A stretch of DNA of 64,000 nucleotides, from the NCBI RefSeq assembly GCF_003014695.1, contig NZ_PYAS01000001.1, positions 372,001-436,000 on the forward strand. Direction: 5' to 3'. A program made the position numbers and the translations under genes. Source of the stretch: Dyadobacter jiangsuensis. GTDB lineage: Bacteria; Bacteroidota; Bacteroidia; Cytophagales; Spirosomataceae. The notes beneath the pieces were generated by a model. It did no database searches and was not told the origin of the DNA. It worked only from the letters and a program-made list of their open reading frames with translations. Positions 36,178-45,800 of this stretch are shown here, piece after piece (position 1 is the first letter of the stretch; every line of letters begins with the position of its first letter).

Positions 36178-37326
36178 GTGGACAGCACATACGAACATTT
36201 TGGAACGGTAGACTTCGTCGCGGACGATCGCTTTCTGAGACACCATCTGGCTCCCTCGGCGGAATCAACGGTGTTTTGGGAAGAATATCTCCTGCATTAC
36301 CCACACAAAAACACGGAATGGCAACAAGCCGAGGAACTGCTCAATGCAGTATTGCTCGGGCTGACGAGCTATTCCAGAACGTATCTGTCCGAGGAAGAAG
36401 AAGCACGGCTGCTCGACCGCATCATGCGCACCACAGAAGCATACGACGCAGGTACGCACGATATCCGCACGCACGAGGCGCCAGTGAAACCGCTCCGGCA
36501 GACCGCTTGGTACCGGATGGCCGCGGCGGTTGTCGCACTGGCGGTGGTAGCCGCGGGTTATATGGTTTGGCGGCCCAAAACCTCCGGCAAGGCGCATTAC
36601 GCGGAAACCATTTCCGCATTGGAAAGCACTTCCAAAGTAACCCGGCATATCAACAATTCGGCAGAGCCTGAGCTTTACTACTTGCCCGACAGCTCGTCCG
36701 TCATGCTGGCGCCGCAAAGCGAGGTCAGTTTTACGGCAGCCTATAACCAGGAGAACCGCAGCGTATACCTTTCCGGCAAAGCTACGCTGGATGTGGTCCC
36801 GAACGCCGGCAAGCCGTTCTTCGTCTATGCGAACGAGATCGTCACCAAGGTGTTGGGCACCAAATTCGAAGTTGTGGCGTTCGACGATGGCTCGGATGTG
36901 ACAGTGAAGGTTCTGAATGGTAAGGTTACTGTATATCAGAACAATGTGAGGAATAATGGGGCAGATGTCGCACCGAAGCAATCGGCCGTTCTGTTGCTCC
37001 CCAACCAGCTGGTGGTGTTCGACCGGAAAGCGGAGCTTTTCGACAAGAGACTGGTCGAAAACCCCGTTTCGCTGCCCGATGTAAAGTCGCTGCCCAAATT
37101 CGAATACGAGGACGGCTTTGCAGTCCGGTTTTTTGAAGATATCAAAAAAGCATACGGAGTGAATGTCGTCTACAACCCTGAGCTATTGGCCAATTGCCAG
37201 TTTTCAGCTGCATTTTCGGACGAAAGCCTGCCGGAAAAGCTCGATGTGGTTTGCAAGACCATCGGGGCGTCTTACGAGATCATCGACGCCCAGGTGGTAA
37301 TCACCACCGCCGGATGTAAACCATAA
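36178..37326 (+). CDS. FecR-family anti-sigma factor of locus 3
   Basis: A 382-residue inner-membrane protein starting at GTG (36178); no ATG lies upstream in frame. The cytoplasmic domain is about residues 1-115, the membrane helix is MAAAVVALAVVAAGYMVW (about 115-132), and the periplasmic FecR domain has VSFTAAYNQENRSVYLSGKATLDVV and KVLGTKFEVVAF. The DUF4974 domain has FAVRFFEDIKKAYGVNVVYN and the cysteines ANCQFS, VVCKT and AGCKP. The GTG start with no visible ribosome-binding site may limit its level relative to the sigma factor, although this is inference. Confidence 0.9.
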   Translation: MDSTYEHFGTVDFVADDRFLRHHLAPSAESTVFWEEYLLHYPHKNTEWQQAEELLNAVLLGLTSYSRTYLSEEEEARLLDRIMRTTEAYDAGTHDIRTHEAPVKPLRQTAWYRMAAAVVALAVVAAGYMVWRPKTSGKAHYAETISALESTSKVTRHINNSAEPELYYLPDSSSVMLAPQSEVSFTAAYNQENRSVYLSGKATLDVVPNAGKPFFVYANEIVTKVLGTKFEVVAFDDGSDVTVKVLNGKVTVYQNNVRNNGADVAPKQSAVLLLPNQLVVFDRKAELFDKRLVENPVSLPDVKSLPKFEYEDGFAVRFFEDIKKAYGVNVVYNPELLANCQFSAAFSDESLPEKLDVVCKTIGASYEIIDAQVVITTAGCKP

Positions 37327-37425
37327 CGCTATATATATTTGACTTGACCTGATCCTCAACCTTTTCACCAAACGCCCTCATCTGTATGATAACATAGCTA
37401 CATCCCCATACTTCTTAAGCAACAC

Positions 37426-37454
37426 GGCCAATGATGCTTGCTCCATCATTGGCC
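37426..37454 (+). promoter_or_regulatory. Hairpin in the fecR-susC gap, locus 3
   Basis: A perfect 11-bp stem (GGCCAATGATG at 37426-37436 and CATCATTGGCC at 37444-37454) encloses a 7-nt loop, 82 nt before the SusC start. There is no U-run after it. It is the strongest of the three hairpins found in this position. Confidence 0.6.
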
Positions 37455-37535
37455 TGTAATCATCCTTAGCATCCCGGAGAGGTTGTAAGGACTGCTATTG
37501 TCCGAATTTTCCAAACGAACAACTCATTCAAAAGT

Positions 37536-40500
37536 ATGAAACAAGCAAGACATTTACTATTCCAATGTATGAAAATATCGTTGGTTCAGGCGTTACTGGC
37601 GTTTGTGTTTATGGGGGTTTCCTGGGCTAACGATCTGTCGGCGCAGGAGCTGTTGAGTCGTCGGGTGAGCCTGAACCTGACCGAGGTAAAGCTCCGACCC
37701 GCCCTGAAAGAACTGGAAAGGATTGCCGATGTCCGGTTTTCCTACACACCGCAGATTGGCCAGTCGCAGCAGGTGGTAACGCTGAAAGTGACCAATGCGC
37801 CCCTCGGGTATTTGCTCGACAAGCTTTTCGAGCCGATGAATATCCGGTATGAGCTCAGCGGGAAGCATATTATTCTCTCGAAAACGCCTGCCGCGCCCGC
37901 GCCCGTAAAGATAGAAGTGCACGAGTCGCCGATGATCAACCTCGCGCCGGTGAAAGGAAAGGTGGTGGATGAAATAGGCGTGCCGCTTCCGGGCGTCAGT
38001 ATTTTGCTCAAAGGCACTACCAATGGTACGCTCACCAATGCCGACGGGGAGTTTTCCCTCGATGTGCAGGGCGGAGAGGGTATTCTGGTGTTCAGTTTTG
38101 TAGGATTTGTATCGAAAGAAGTACAGATCGGGGGCAGGGCTTACCTGGATGTTAAACTCGAACCCCTGGCCAGCGCGCTGAATGAAGTGGTCGTGGTAGG
38201 ATATGGTGCCCAGAAGAAGGTTTCCATGACCGGTGCCGTGAGCACAGTATCGTCCGAAGCCATCAAGAATGTGCCTACTGCCAACATTACCAATGCATTG
38301 GCCGGCCGCGTAGCAGGCTTGTTCGCGACCCAGAAAAGCGGCGCCCCAGGCTCGGGGAGCACGCTCATCATCCGGGGTAAAAGCACATTCAATTCCACAG
38401 ACCCCATTTATGTGATCGACGGGATTGTCCGCACGCCGGGTGATTTCGAGGCGCTTAGTCCCACGGAAATCGAGACCATCTCGGTATTGAAGGATGCCAC
38501 GTCGGCAGCGGTTTACGGCGCGCGCTCCGCGAACGGGGTAATCCTTGTGACCACCAAACGCGGCACCACGGACGCGCCCACGTTCACGTACAGCGCGTAT
38601 GTGGGTAAGGAAACGCCGAGCAAGGTCCCCGAGCGGATGAATGCGTACGAGCACGCGTTGTACCGCAATAACGTGGCCCGGTTCAACAACAGGCCCATCA
38701 CCGACCCTTCGTACTATACCCAGGACGAAATCGATTATTTCAAGAACAACAACGTCAACTACGACTGGTTCAAAGGCGCCTGGCAGGATCCTGTTTTTAC
38801 GCAGCATAACCTGAGTGTTTCGGGTGGTAGCGATAAGGTAAAGTATTTTTCCAGCCTCGGCTATAATTTCCAGGACGGCGGGTTCAAAAACCTCAAATAC
38901 GACCGTTTCAACCTGCGCTCGAACGTGGATGCCAAAATCGCGAAGGGCCTGAATATGGCGCTCATGATCGATGCCAGCCTGCAAAAGCGCGACCGGCCCT
39001 ACTGGCCTTATGACGGCGGCGACGACGACCGGATGTACGACCTTTATCGCGGGTTACTGAACAAACCGTCGTTCATGCCGTGGAAAATCGGGGATAAGTA
39101 CGTCCGCGCATTCCAGCAATGGAACCCCATCGGGCTGATCGACAATGCCGGTTACAGAAGCATCCGGAAAAATACTTTCAACGGTATCCTGAAACTGGAT
39201 TACGCCATTCCACACGTCGATGGCTTGAAAGCGAACGTTTCTTTCAACTACCGCAAATACTACGAATACGATAAGACGGTACGTAAGAAATACCCGGTTT
39301 CCGAGTTCAAAACCACTGGCGGGCACAACCACCTGCTGACCGAAGAGGTGACCAACAGCCTATTGCTCGGCGACTGGGAGAACAGCGCGTTTGCCTCTTT
39401 CAACGAAGCAAATTCCTATCAGCTCAATGCGGGATTGCAGTACGAGAAGACTTTCAACGAAAAGCACTTCCTGACCATCATGGGTATGTACGAGCAGTCG
39501 GAAGGTACCGGAAATTATCTCTACGGGATGCGCAACAAGCTGCTTACGCCCACAATCGAGCAGCTCTTTATTGGTAATGCCGCCAGCGAGAATCAAAGTG
39601 CCACGGGTAATGCCACCGAGACCGGCAGGTTGGGCTACATCGGCCGTGTGACGTATTCGTACAATGAAAAATACTTGTTCGAGGCCAACTTCCGCTCGGA
39701 CGCATCGCTGAAATTCGCGCCGGAAGGCCGCTGGGGTTTCTTCCCGTCGGTATCGGCCGGCTGGCGGTTGTCGGAGGAATCGTTTGTCAAGAACAATTTC
39801 AAAAATATCGACAACCTGAAACTGCGGGCTTCCTATGGTTTGCTGGGGAACGACGGGGGCACAGCGGTGGCAGAATATGGTTACCAGAGTATTTTCTCCG
39901 TGGCAAGCGGTGCAGTGTTCGGTTCGGCCACCTCGGGTATTGCTCCGGGTGCGCTGCCTAACTACAACATTACCTGGGAGAAAACGCGCATTACCGACAT
40001 CGGTCTCGAAGGCTCGCTGTGGAGAGGTTTGCTGAGCTTCGAGCTGGATTATTTCAGAAAGTATACCTACGATATCCTGGGAGCCCGGGTTATTTCAATC
40101 CCTAACACATTTGGTGCGACGCTTCCCAAAGAAAATTACGGCATCGTGAGCAACCAGGGGATCGAAATCGTGGCACGCCACGACAATACCCTCAAAAACG
40201 GCTTGCAATACTTCCTGGGCGGTAATTTTAGTTTTGCCCGCAACAAAGTGAAGCAGCAGGATTACGCCGCCGGCGCATTCGACTATCAGATCCCGACGGG
40301 CCGTCCGATAGGCTTTTTGTCGGGTTACGAGGCGGCGGGTATTGCCCGCACCCAGAAGGACCTGGAAAACCTGCCTAAATGGGGCACCTACGAATGGTCA
40401 CTCGGTGACGTGATCCTGAAAGACAAAAACGGCGACGGTACCATCGATTCGAAAGATATGGTCGTGCTGTCGCGGCAAGGTGTGACGCCCGAAATCATGT

Positions 40501-40967
40501 ATGGTATCACCACAGGCGGTCGCTGGAAGGGTTTTGACCTGAATGTGCTGGTGCAGGGTGTTGCCAATCGCAAGCTGATATTCCCGAACCGGAACGACCT
40601 GTGGGATGAGCAGGCGGTACTGAAAATATGGACGGATTCCTGGTCTCCCGAAAACCCGGATGCCAAATACCCGCGTGTGGGCGGCATCGGAGCGAGCAGC
40701 TACGGCGCCAGCAGGGCACCATCCTCGTTCTGGCTCATGAATGGCAATTACATCCGGTTGAAAAACATCGAGATCGGCTACTCGCTGCCGAAGGCTTTGA
40801 CCAACAAGCTGGGTATCGGGGCGTTACGTATATATGTATCCGGTGCTAACTTAGTGACGCTCGATAAAATTAAAGTCTCCGATCCCGAGGCCATCGAAGG
40901 GAACTACGGCGTGTACCAGTACCCGATCATGAAAAGTTACAATGCAGGTTTGTCCCTCAGGTTCTGA
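37536..40967 (+). CDS. SusC/RagA-family TonB-dependent transporter with STN domain, locus 3
   Basis: A 1,143-residue transporter with signal peptide, STN domain (RRVSLNLTEVKLRPALKELERIADVRFSY, about 42-115), carboxypeptidase-like sandwich (VKGKVVDEIGVPLPGVSILLKG), TonB-box region LNEVVVVGYGAQKKVSMTG, plug (IIRGKSTFNSTDPIYVIDGI) and a barrel ending LSLRF. It pairs with the SusD 44 nt downstream. The enzymes that follow point to a glycan with alpha-linked N-acetylglucosamine and possibly alpha-galactosyl-type residues, such as host or microbial glycoconjugates. Its STN domain would signal to the FecR at 36178. Confidence 0.95.
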   Translation: MKQARHLLFQCMKISLVQALLAFVFMGVSWANDLSAQELLSRRVSLNLTEVKLRPALKELERIADVRFSYTPQIGQSQQVVTLKVTNAPLGYLLDKLFEPMNIRYELSGKHIILSKTPAAPAPVKIEVHESPMINLAPVKGKVVDEIGVPLPGVSILLKGTTNGTLTNADGEFSLDVQGGEGILVFSFVGFVSKEVQIGGRAYLDVKLEPLASALNEVVVVGYGAQKKVSMTGAVSTVSSEAIKNVPTANITNALAGRVAGLFATQKSGAPGSGSTLIIRGKSTFNSTDPIYVIDGIVRTPGDFEALSPTEIETISVLKDATSAAVYGARSANGVILVTTKRGTTDAPTFTYSAYVGKETPSKVPERMNAYEHALYRNNVARFNNRPITDPSYYTQDEIDYFKNNNVNYDWFKGAWQDPVFTQHNLSVSGGSDKVKYFSSLGYNFQDGGFKNLKYDRFNLRSNVDAKIAKGLNMALMIDASLQKRDRPYWPYDGGDDDRMYDLYRGLLNKPSFMPWKIGDKYVRAFQQWNPIGLIDNAGYRSIRKNTFNGILKLDYAIPHVDGLKANVSFNYRKYYEYDKTVRKKYPVSEFKTTGGHNHLLTEEVTNSLLLGDWENSAFASFNEANSYQLNAGLQYEKTFNEKHFLTIMGMYEQSEGTGNYLYGMRNKLLTPTIEQLFIGNAASENQSATGNATETGRLGYIGRVTYSYNEKYLFEANFRSDASLKFAPEGRWGFFPSVSAGWRLSEESFVKNNFKNIDNLKLRASYGLLGNDGGTAVAEYGYQSIFSVASGAVFGSATSGIAPGALPNYNITWEKTRITDIGLEGSLWRGLLSFELDYFRKYTYDILGARVISIPNTFGATLPKENYGIVSNQGIEIVARHDNTLKNGLQYFLGGNFSFARNKVKQQDYAAGAFDYQIPTGRPIGFLSGYEAAGIARTQKDLENLPKWGTYEWSLGDVILKDKNGDGTIDSKDMVVLSRQGVTPEIMYGITTGGRWKGFDLNVLVQGVANRKLIFPNRNDLWDEQAVLKIWTDSWSPENPDAKYPRVGGIGASSYGASRAPSSFWLMNGNYIRLKNIEIGYSLPKALTNKLGIGALRIYVSGANLVTLDKIKVSDPEAIEGNYGVYQYPIMKSYNAGLSLRF

Positions 40968-41011
40968 TCCGGCGGACAGGTTATTTCAATTGATCCAAGA
41001 TTTAGATAAAA

Positions 41012-42724
41012 ATGAGAAATAGAACATATCAATACCTGTGCGCGATCATGCTGGCATCATCCGTGGGACTAATGTCCTGCGAGGATGTGCTGGATAAAAA
41101 GAACTTGTCGGCTATTACCGAGCAGGACGTATGGAAAGATCCTGTGCTGGCGACGGCATTTGTCAATAATGTTTACCTGTCGGTGCCGTCCTGGGACGTC
41201 ACGCTGGCCGATGCGACGGACGAGGCTTCGCGCAGTAATCCATGGATTTCGGGTGTGACCACTATCGATAATGTCCTGGATCCCGGCAGGCCAGGCTACT
41301 GGCCCTATGCCGACATCCGCAAAATGAACCTCTTCTTGCAGGAGATCGATAAGCCGACCAGTACGATTGACCAGGCAACCAAGACCACGCTGAAAGGCCA
41401 AGTACGGTTTATCCGGGCATTCGTTTATTTTGAAATGATCAAGCGCTATGGCGGTGTGCCGCTCGTCACCACCGCGCAGGAGCGCGACGACGACTTGCGT
41501 GTGTCGCGAAACTCGACGAAGGAATGCTTCGATTTCGTGCTCTCCGAACTGAATACCGCGGCCGGTGAATTGCCGGAATCCTATCCGGCGGCTGATTTGG
41601 GCCGTGTTACCAAGGGAGCGGCGTTGGCTATGAAAGGGCGTGTGCTGCTTTTCCGTGCCAGCCCGCAGTTCAATCCGACCAGCAACCCGGCGCACTGGCA
41701 GGCGGCCTACGATGCCAATAGGGAAGCATTGACCTACCTTTCTTCCAAAGGTGTGGGGTTGATCGACACGTACAGCAATGCAGCATTGTTCCTGGCCGAA
41801 ATGAATAAGGAAGTGATTTTCGCGATTCGCTACCTGAACCCCGCCGGGCGCACGCAGAACCGCGACGCGGCCGTGCGGCCGATCGATTTCACGGCCAATG
41901 CCACCGGTGGTTGCCATCCTACGCAGGAGCTTGTGGATGCATTTCCGTTGAAAAGCGGCAAAAAGACGGCCTGGAATGATCCGCAATATGCAGGGGACGT
42001 GACCAAAAGCTGGCAGAACCGCGATAACCGCTTCTACGCGACGGTGGTTTACAATGGCGTGTCCTATTTGGGTAAAACCATGGAGCTGAATGCGGATGCT
42101 TCGGGTAACGGCTATTCCTATGGTAAGCAGAACGGTACCCTCACCGGCTACTATTCCAGAAAGGCGATCGACGAGTCGCTGGACATTACCAACTCGCAGA
42201 TTTCGGGAACGGATTACATTGATATGCGTTATGCCGAAGTGCTGATGAACTACGCCGAAGCGGCCATGGAGCTCAACAAGCTGCCGGAGGCCTTCGACGT
42301 GCTCAAACAGATCCGCAAGCGTGCGGGCATTAATGAAACGACTCCGGGCGACGCTTCCCTGGCCGGGAAAGTCTACGGCCTGAACCCCGCCATGACGCAA
42401 GCTGAAATGCGCCAGGCGATCCAGGACGAGCGTTACATCGAATTTGCATTCGAGCAGAAAAGGCTTTGGGATTTGCGCAGATGGCGGCTAATGCACCTCA
42501 AAATGACGGGCAAGGACAAACGCCACGCGATGATCCTCAATACCGACGCTTCGAAACCGGGCGGATTTACCTACACGCTCTACGACCGCGACAATGCACC
42601 GATGGTTTATAACGAAAATATGTATTTCCTGCCGCTGAACACGGCTACCATTCAGGGAAATGTCAATCTGAAACAAACCAAAGGCTGGGGCGACGGCACT
42701 TTCGACCCGCTGGAAGGTATGTAA
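41012..42724 (+). CDS. SusD/RagB-family glycan-binding lipoprotein, locus 3
   Basis: A 570-residue SusD with lipobox LMSC (Cys about 23) followed by EDVLDKK. The helical core includes KGQVRFIRAFVYFEMIKRYGGVPLVT, and the C-terminal half has YAEVLMNYAEAAMELNKLPEAFDVLKQIRKRAGI and IQDERYIEFAFEQKRLWDLRRW. It forms the lid of the SusC at 37536. It is longer than the SusD of locus 2 by about 85 residues, spread over loops of the C-terminal half. The repeat element 42759-42842 lies between it and the next enzyme gene. Confidence 0.94.
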   Translation: MRNRTYQYLCAIMLASSVGLMSCEDVLDKKNLSAITEQDVWKDPVLATAFVNNVYLSVPSWDVTLADATDEASRSNPWISGVTTIDNVLDPGRPGYWPYADIRKMNLFLQEIDKPTSTIDQATKTTLKGQVRFIRAFVYFEMIKRYGGVPLVTTAQERDDDLRVSRNSTKECFDFVLSELNTAAGELPESYPAADLGRVTKGAALAMKGRVLLFRASPQFNPTSNPAHWQAAYDANREALTYLSSKGVGLIDTYSNAALFLAEMNKEVIFAIRYLNPAGRTQNRDAAVRPIDFTANATGGCHPTQELVDAFPLKSGKKTAWNDPQYAGDVTKSWQNRDNRFYATVVYNGVSYLGKTMELNADASGNGYSYGKQNGTLTGYYSRKAIDESLDITNSQISGTDYIDMRYAEVLMNYAEAAMELNKLPEAFDVLKQIRKRAGINETTPGDASLAGKVYGLNPAMTQAEMRQAIQDERYIEFAFEQKRLWDLRRWRLMHLKMTGKDKRHAMILNTDASKPGGFTYTLYDRDNAPMVYNENMYFLPLNTATIQGNVNLKQTKGWGDGTFDPLEGM

Positions 42725-42753
42725 GGTTTAATGGAAGTCGTATCAAATGCGAC

Positions 42754-42772
42754 TAAGCTGTCAGCCTGAGCG
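42754..42772. repeat. 19-nt interspersed repeat, copy 2
   Basis: TAAGCTGTCAGCCTGAGCG, identical to 1128-1146. This copy forms the left edge of the palindromic element 42759-42842. Confidence 0.75.
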
Positions 42773-42842
42773 GTCTGGGCCGCCGGGTGGTCGAAACATC
42801 TTTTGCATCGCGCAAATGCCTTCGACTCCGCTCAGGCTGACA
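42759..42842. repeat. 84-bp palindromic repeat element (REP/MITE-like)
   Basis: The ends TGTCAGCCTGAGCGG (42759-42773) and CCGCTCAGGCTGACA (42828-42842) are perfect 15-bp inverted repeats. The right part, CCTTCGACTCCGCTCAGGCTGACA, is of a type I know as a widely dispersed bacterial palindromic repeat. It has no coding capacity and sits between the SusD and GH36-GH89 genes. Confidence 0.75.
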
Positions 42843-42881
42843 ATAAAGTACAAACTTTTTTTACCCACATTTCCTGAATCC

Positions 42882-45800
42882 ATGATAAGAGGAATCCTCG
42901 CAGGAATATTCCTTTGCGTGACCACATTGTCCTTCGGGCAGGAGCTGGTTATTCGAAATGACAAGATACAACGCGTGCTGTCCTACGACGGGCAGGTCTG
43001 GCGTACGACGCGTTTTGCGGATGCTTCCGGTAAAACCGCATTGACCGTCCGGAGCGACGAGTTTCACATCCTTCCTATGCAAGCGCGCGAAGGATTTACG
43101 GTGAACGATTTTGTCGCGGAGGGGCAGCCTGTTCCTTCGCGTTCGGCTGATACCAGTTTTGTAAGGATTTCCTACCGGCCGAAACCGGCGATTGCAGGCA
43201 AGCCGGGTGTACCTGTAAAACTGCTGGTGACCTATTTTGCCATTAATGAGCAAGCGCACATTCGTAAAACCCTGGTACTGGAATATGCGGGTGCAGCGAA
43301 CGGATTGCCTGCTGTGGGCGATCCAGCCGCAGTCGACCGCCTGGAAGTGGAGCGCTTCGTAACCGAAAAGTCCGCTACCGGAGGGGGCAGGGGAGAACCC
43401 GTTTTTATCGGGGACAAATGGTTTACCGGCCTCGAATATCCGGGCGGGTATAGCCGCCACACCGATGGCAATACACCGGCCGATTATGCGAGGCATTATG
43501 AGAAAGTCGGGAATTACAGTTTCATCGACCTCGAAGGGAGGGATATCGAGCCTGCGGCAAAGGCGGGCATGGTGAGGCTGATGCACTTCCCGGGCAACGC
43601 AGTGACCACCGATTCGGTCAAATTTAGTATTCAAAGTAAAACGGCCGTCTGCGGATTGGCGGAGGCCGGCGCTTCCGTTCGGCATGCATTCATGCAATAC
43701 CTGGCTACGGTGTGGAAAGCGCCGCGGTCGTTCCTGCATTATAACAACTGGTTCGAACCGCGCGCCAAAGACCTGAGCGGCCAGGCGCTGGTCGATATTT
43801 ACAAGGAATTCCGCACTGCCACAGAGCCTTACGGCGTGAAACTCGACGCCATGGTGGTCGATAATGGCTGGCAGGACCGGAAATCGGTATGGCAGCCATT
43901 GCCGAAGTTCTTTCCGAATGGCTGGACAGACGTTAAAAACCTCACCGGTAACCTCCGGAAGGAAGGCGTAGATTTCGGTTTCTGGCTGTCGTTGAATGGC
44001 TATGTCAATGACATCGACTGGGGAATCCGGAACGGGTACCACGAGGCTACTCCTAATTCCTATTTCAAGCAATTCGGGCGGTATTACAGCCTCTCGTCTC
44101 CCGCCTACAAACGCGAACTGTTGCGGCAGGTGCCGTTTATCGTGAAGGAAACGGGAGCGGTTTACTACAAGCATGATTTCAACCAGCTCAGCGACACCGG
44201 CGTAGGCAACGGACACCCGGCCACGGACAGGCATGGGCACGAGGCCAACCTGGATGCGGCCATTGAAGTGCTGCTCGCTACCCGGAAAGTGAAGCCGGAT
44301 ATTTTGCAAAACCTCACTAACTGGGTCTGGTTTTCGCCCTGGTGGCTCATGTACAGCGATTACCTGTGGATGCTCGCCGGTGACGACGGTACCAACGGGA
44401 ACTGGCCCGAAATCTCCACGCGCGCCATGGCTACCACCGACCGCGATACATTCATCTGGCGCATGTGGGGCAAGGCCACCGACCGCCCGCTCGTGCCCAT
44501 TTCCCGCCTCATGACCCACGGGATTATCAAAAGCTCCGACGGCCGGATGGAAAGCAAGGAGGATGGTTTGCAGGACTGGCTGGAACACGTGCTGATGCAT
44601 TACGGCCGGGGTACCTTGCTGAAAGAATGGTACATTACCCCCTCCGCCCTGAAACCTGAGGAATGGAAAGCACTTTGCACCGTCGACAACTGGGCAAAGG
44701 AAAACCGCGAAATACTCAACAATACCGTGTACGTGGGTGGCCGCCCCGACGAAGGGCACGCTTACGGCTATATGGGCTGGCACGACGATGAGGGCATTCT
44801 TGTGGCCCGTAACCCCGGCGCTGCTACACAGAAACTCGTGATCCCTTTCGACGAACAAACCGGGTCTTATCAAAAAAGGGGTGAAAGCTATGCCGCTACC
44901 GTCCTGTTCCCGTACCAGGATACTTACCCCACCGCATTTCAGTCGGGCGGGAAGATCGTCGTAGAGCTGCCGGGCTATGCTACCATGGCATTTTCATTTC
45001 AGAAAGGCAAGCCGGGAAAAGCGGCTGCACCAGCAGGCCGGATTGTTTGGAATAACACCAACAAACCCACCGGCGAAACAGAAACCGCATTGACCGTACC
45101 CGCCGATATTGCCGACCGCTGTGATCTGCTGCTGATCGGTTACCCGGACGTACCTTCCATAAAAATAAATGGCGTGGCGGTATCGCCGGCAAGGAGCTCG
45201 AAATCGGTCATCAACAAGTTTGCCAGCTATGCCAAAGCGGGGATGATCAGCGAAAAAGCCCGGCCGTGGACCATGCAGGCATTCGATCTGCGGCCATACA
45301 AAGGCAAGCGCATTACCATTTCCTATGGACGCAATGCGGGATTTGAAAGCCATCTGCTAGCCGAACGTCGGACATTGCAGGCGCCAGCTTCCAAACTGAC
45401 GGGCAATAACTTACTCTGGCCGATCACCAACGGTGCCCGCCGCGAAACCGTACGGCTATTCAGTGCGGAAGGCATTTCATCGGCTGGAAACCAGAAGAAC
45501 GCCGCCGAAGCATTGCTGAAACGCGTGGTACCATCCCATGCGGGGCAGTTTCTGGTTGAAATCATTGCCAAAGAGAATGGAAAAGATGTTTTTGAGATAG
45601 AGAGCATTCAAAACAAGGTAATGCTGCGCGGAAGCAATGCCGTTTCGGTGGCTTCGGCATTGAACTGGTACCTGAAATATTTCGCGCATTGCCAGCTCTC
45701 CTGGAATGGCGATAACCTCCGTTTGCCGGAGAAATTGCCTGCTGTGAAGGAGAAATTGAGAAAGCAGACGCCCTACAACCACCGGGCCTACCTCAATTAT

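Noticed and set aside
37593..38984. Minus-strand open frame of 463 codons opposite a SusC
   Set aside because: It mirrors conserved SusC codons; His/Arg/Gly-rich translation without a domain.
41069..42400. Minus-strand open frame of 443 codons opposite a SusD
   Set aside because: Antisense to a clear SusD protein and without any motif.
42747..42881. N-terminal extension of the GH36-GH89 protein
   Set aside because: The extension is translated from the palindromic repeat and lies before a proper signal peptide that begins at 42882.
42861..44873. Minus-strand open frame of 670 codons opposite the GH36-like domain
   Set aside because: Its length reflects the GC-rich codon use of the plus-strand enzyme; the translation has no recognisable domain or membrane pattern.
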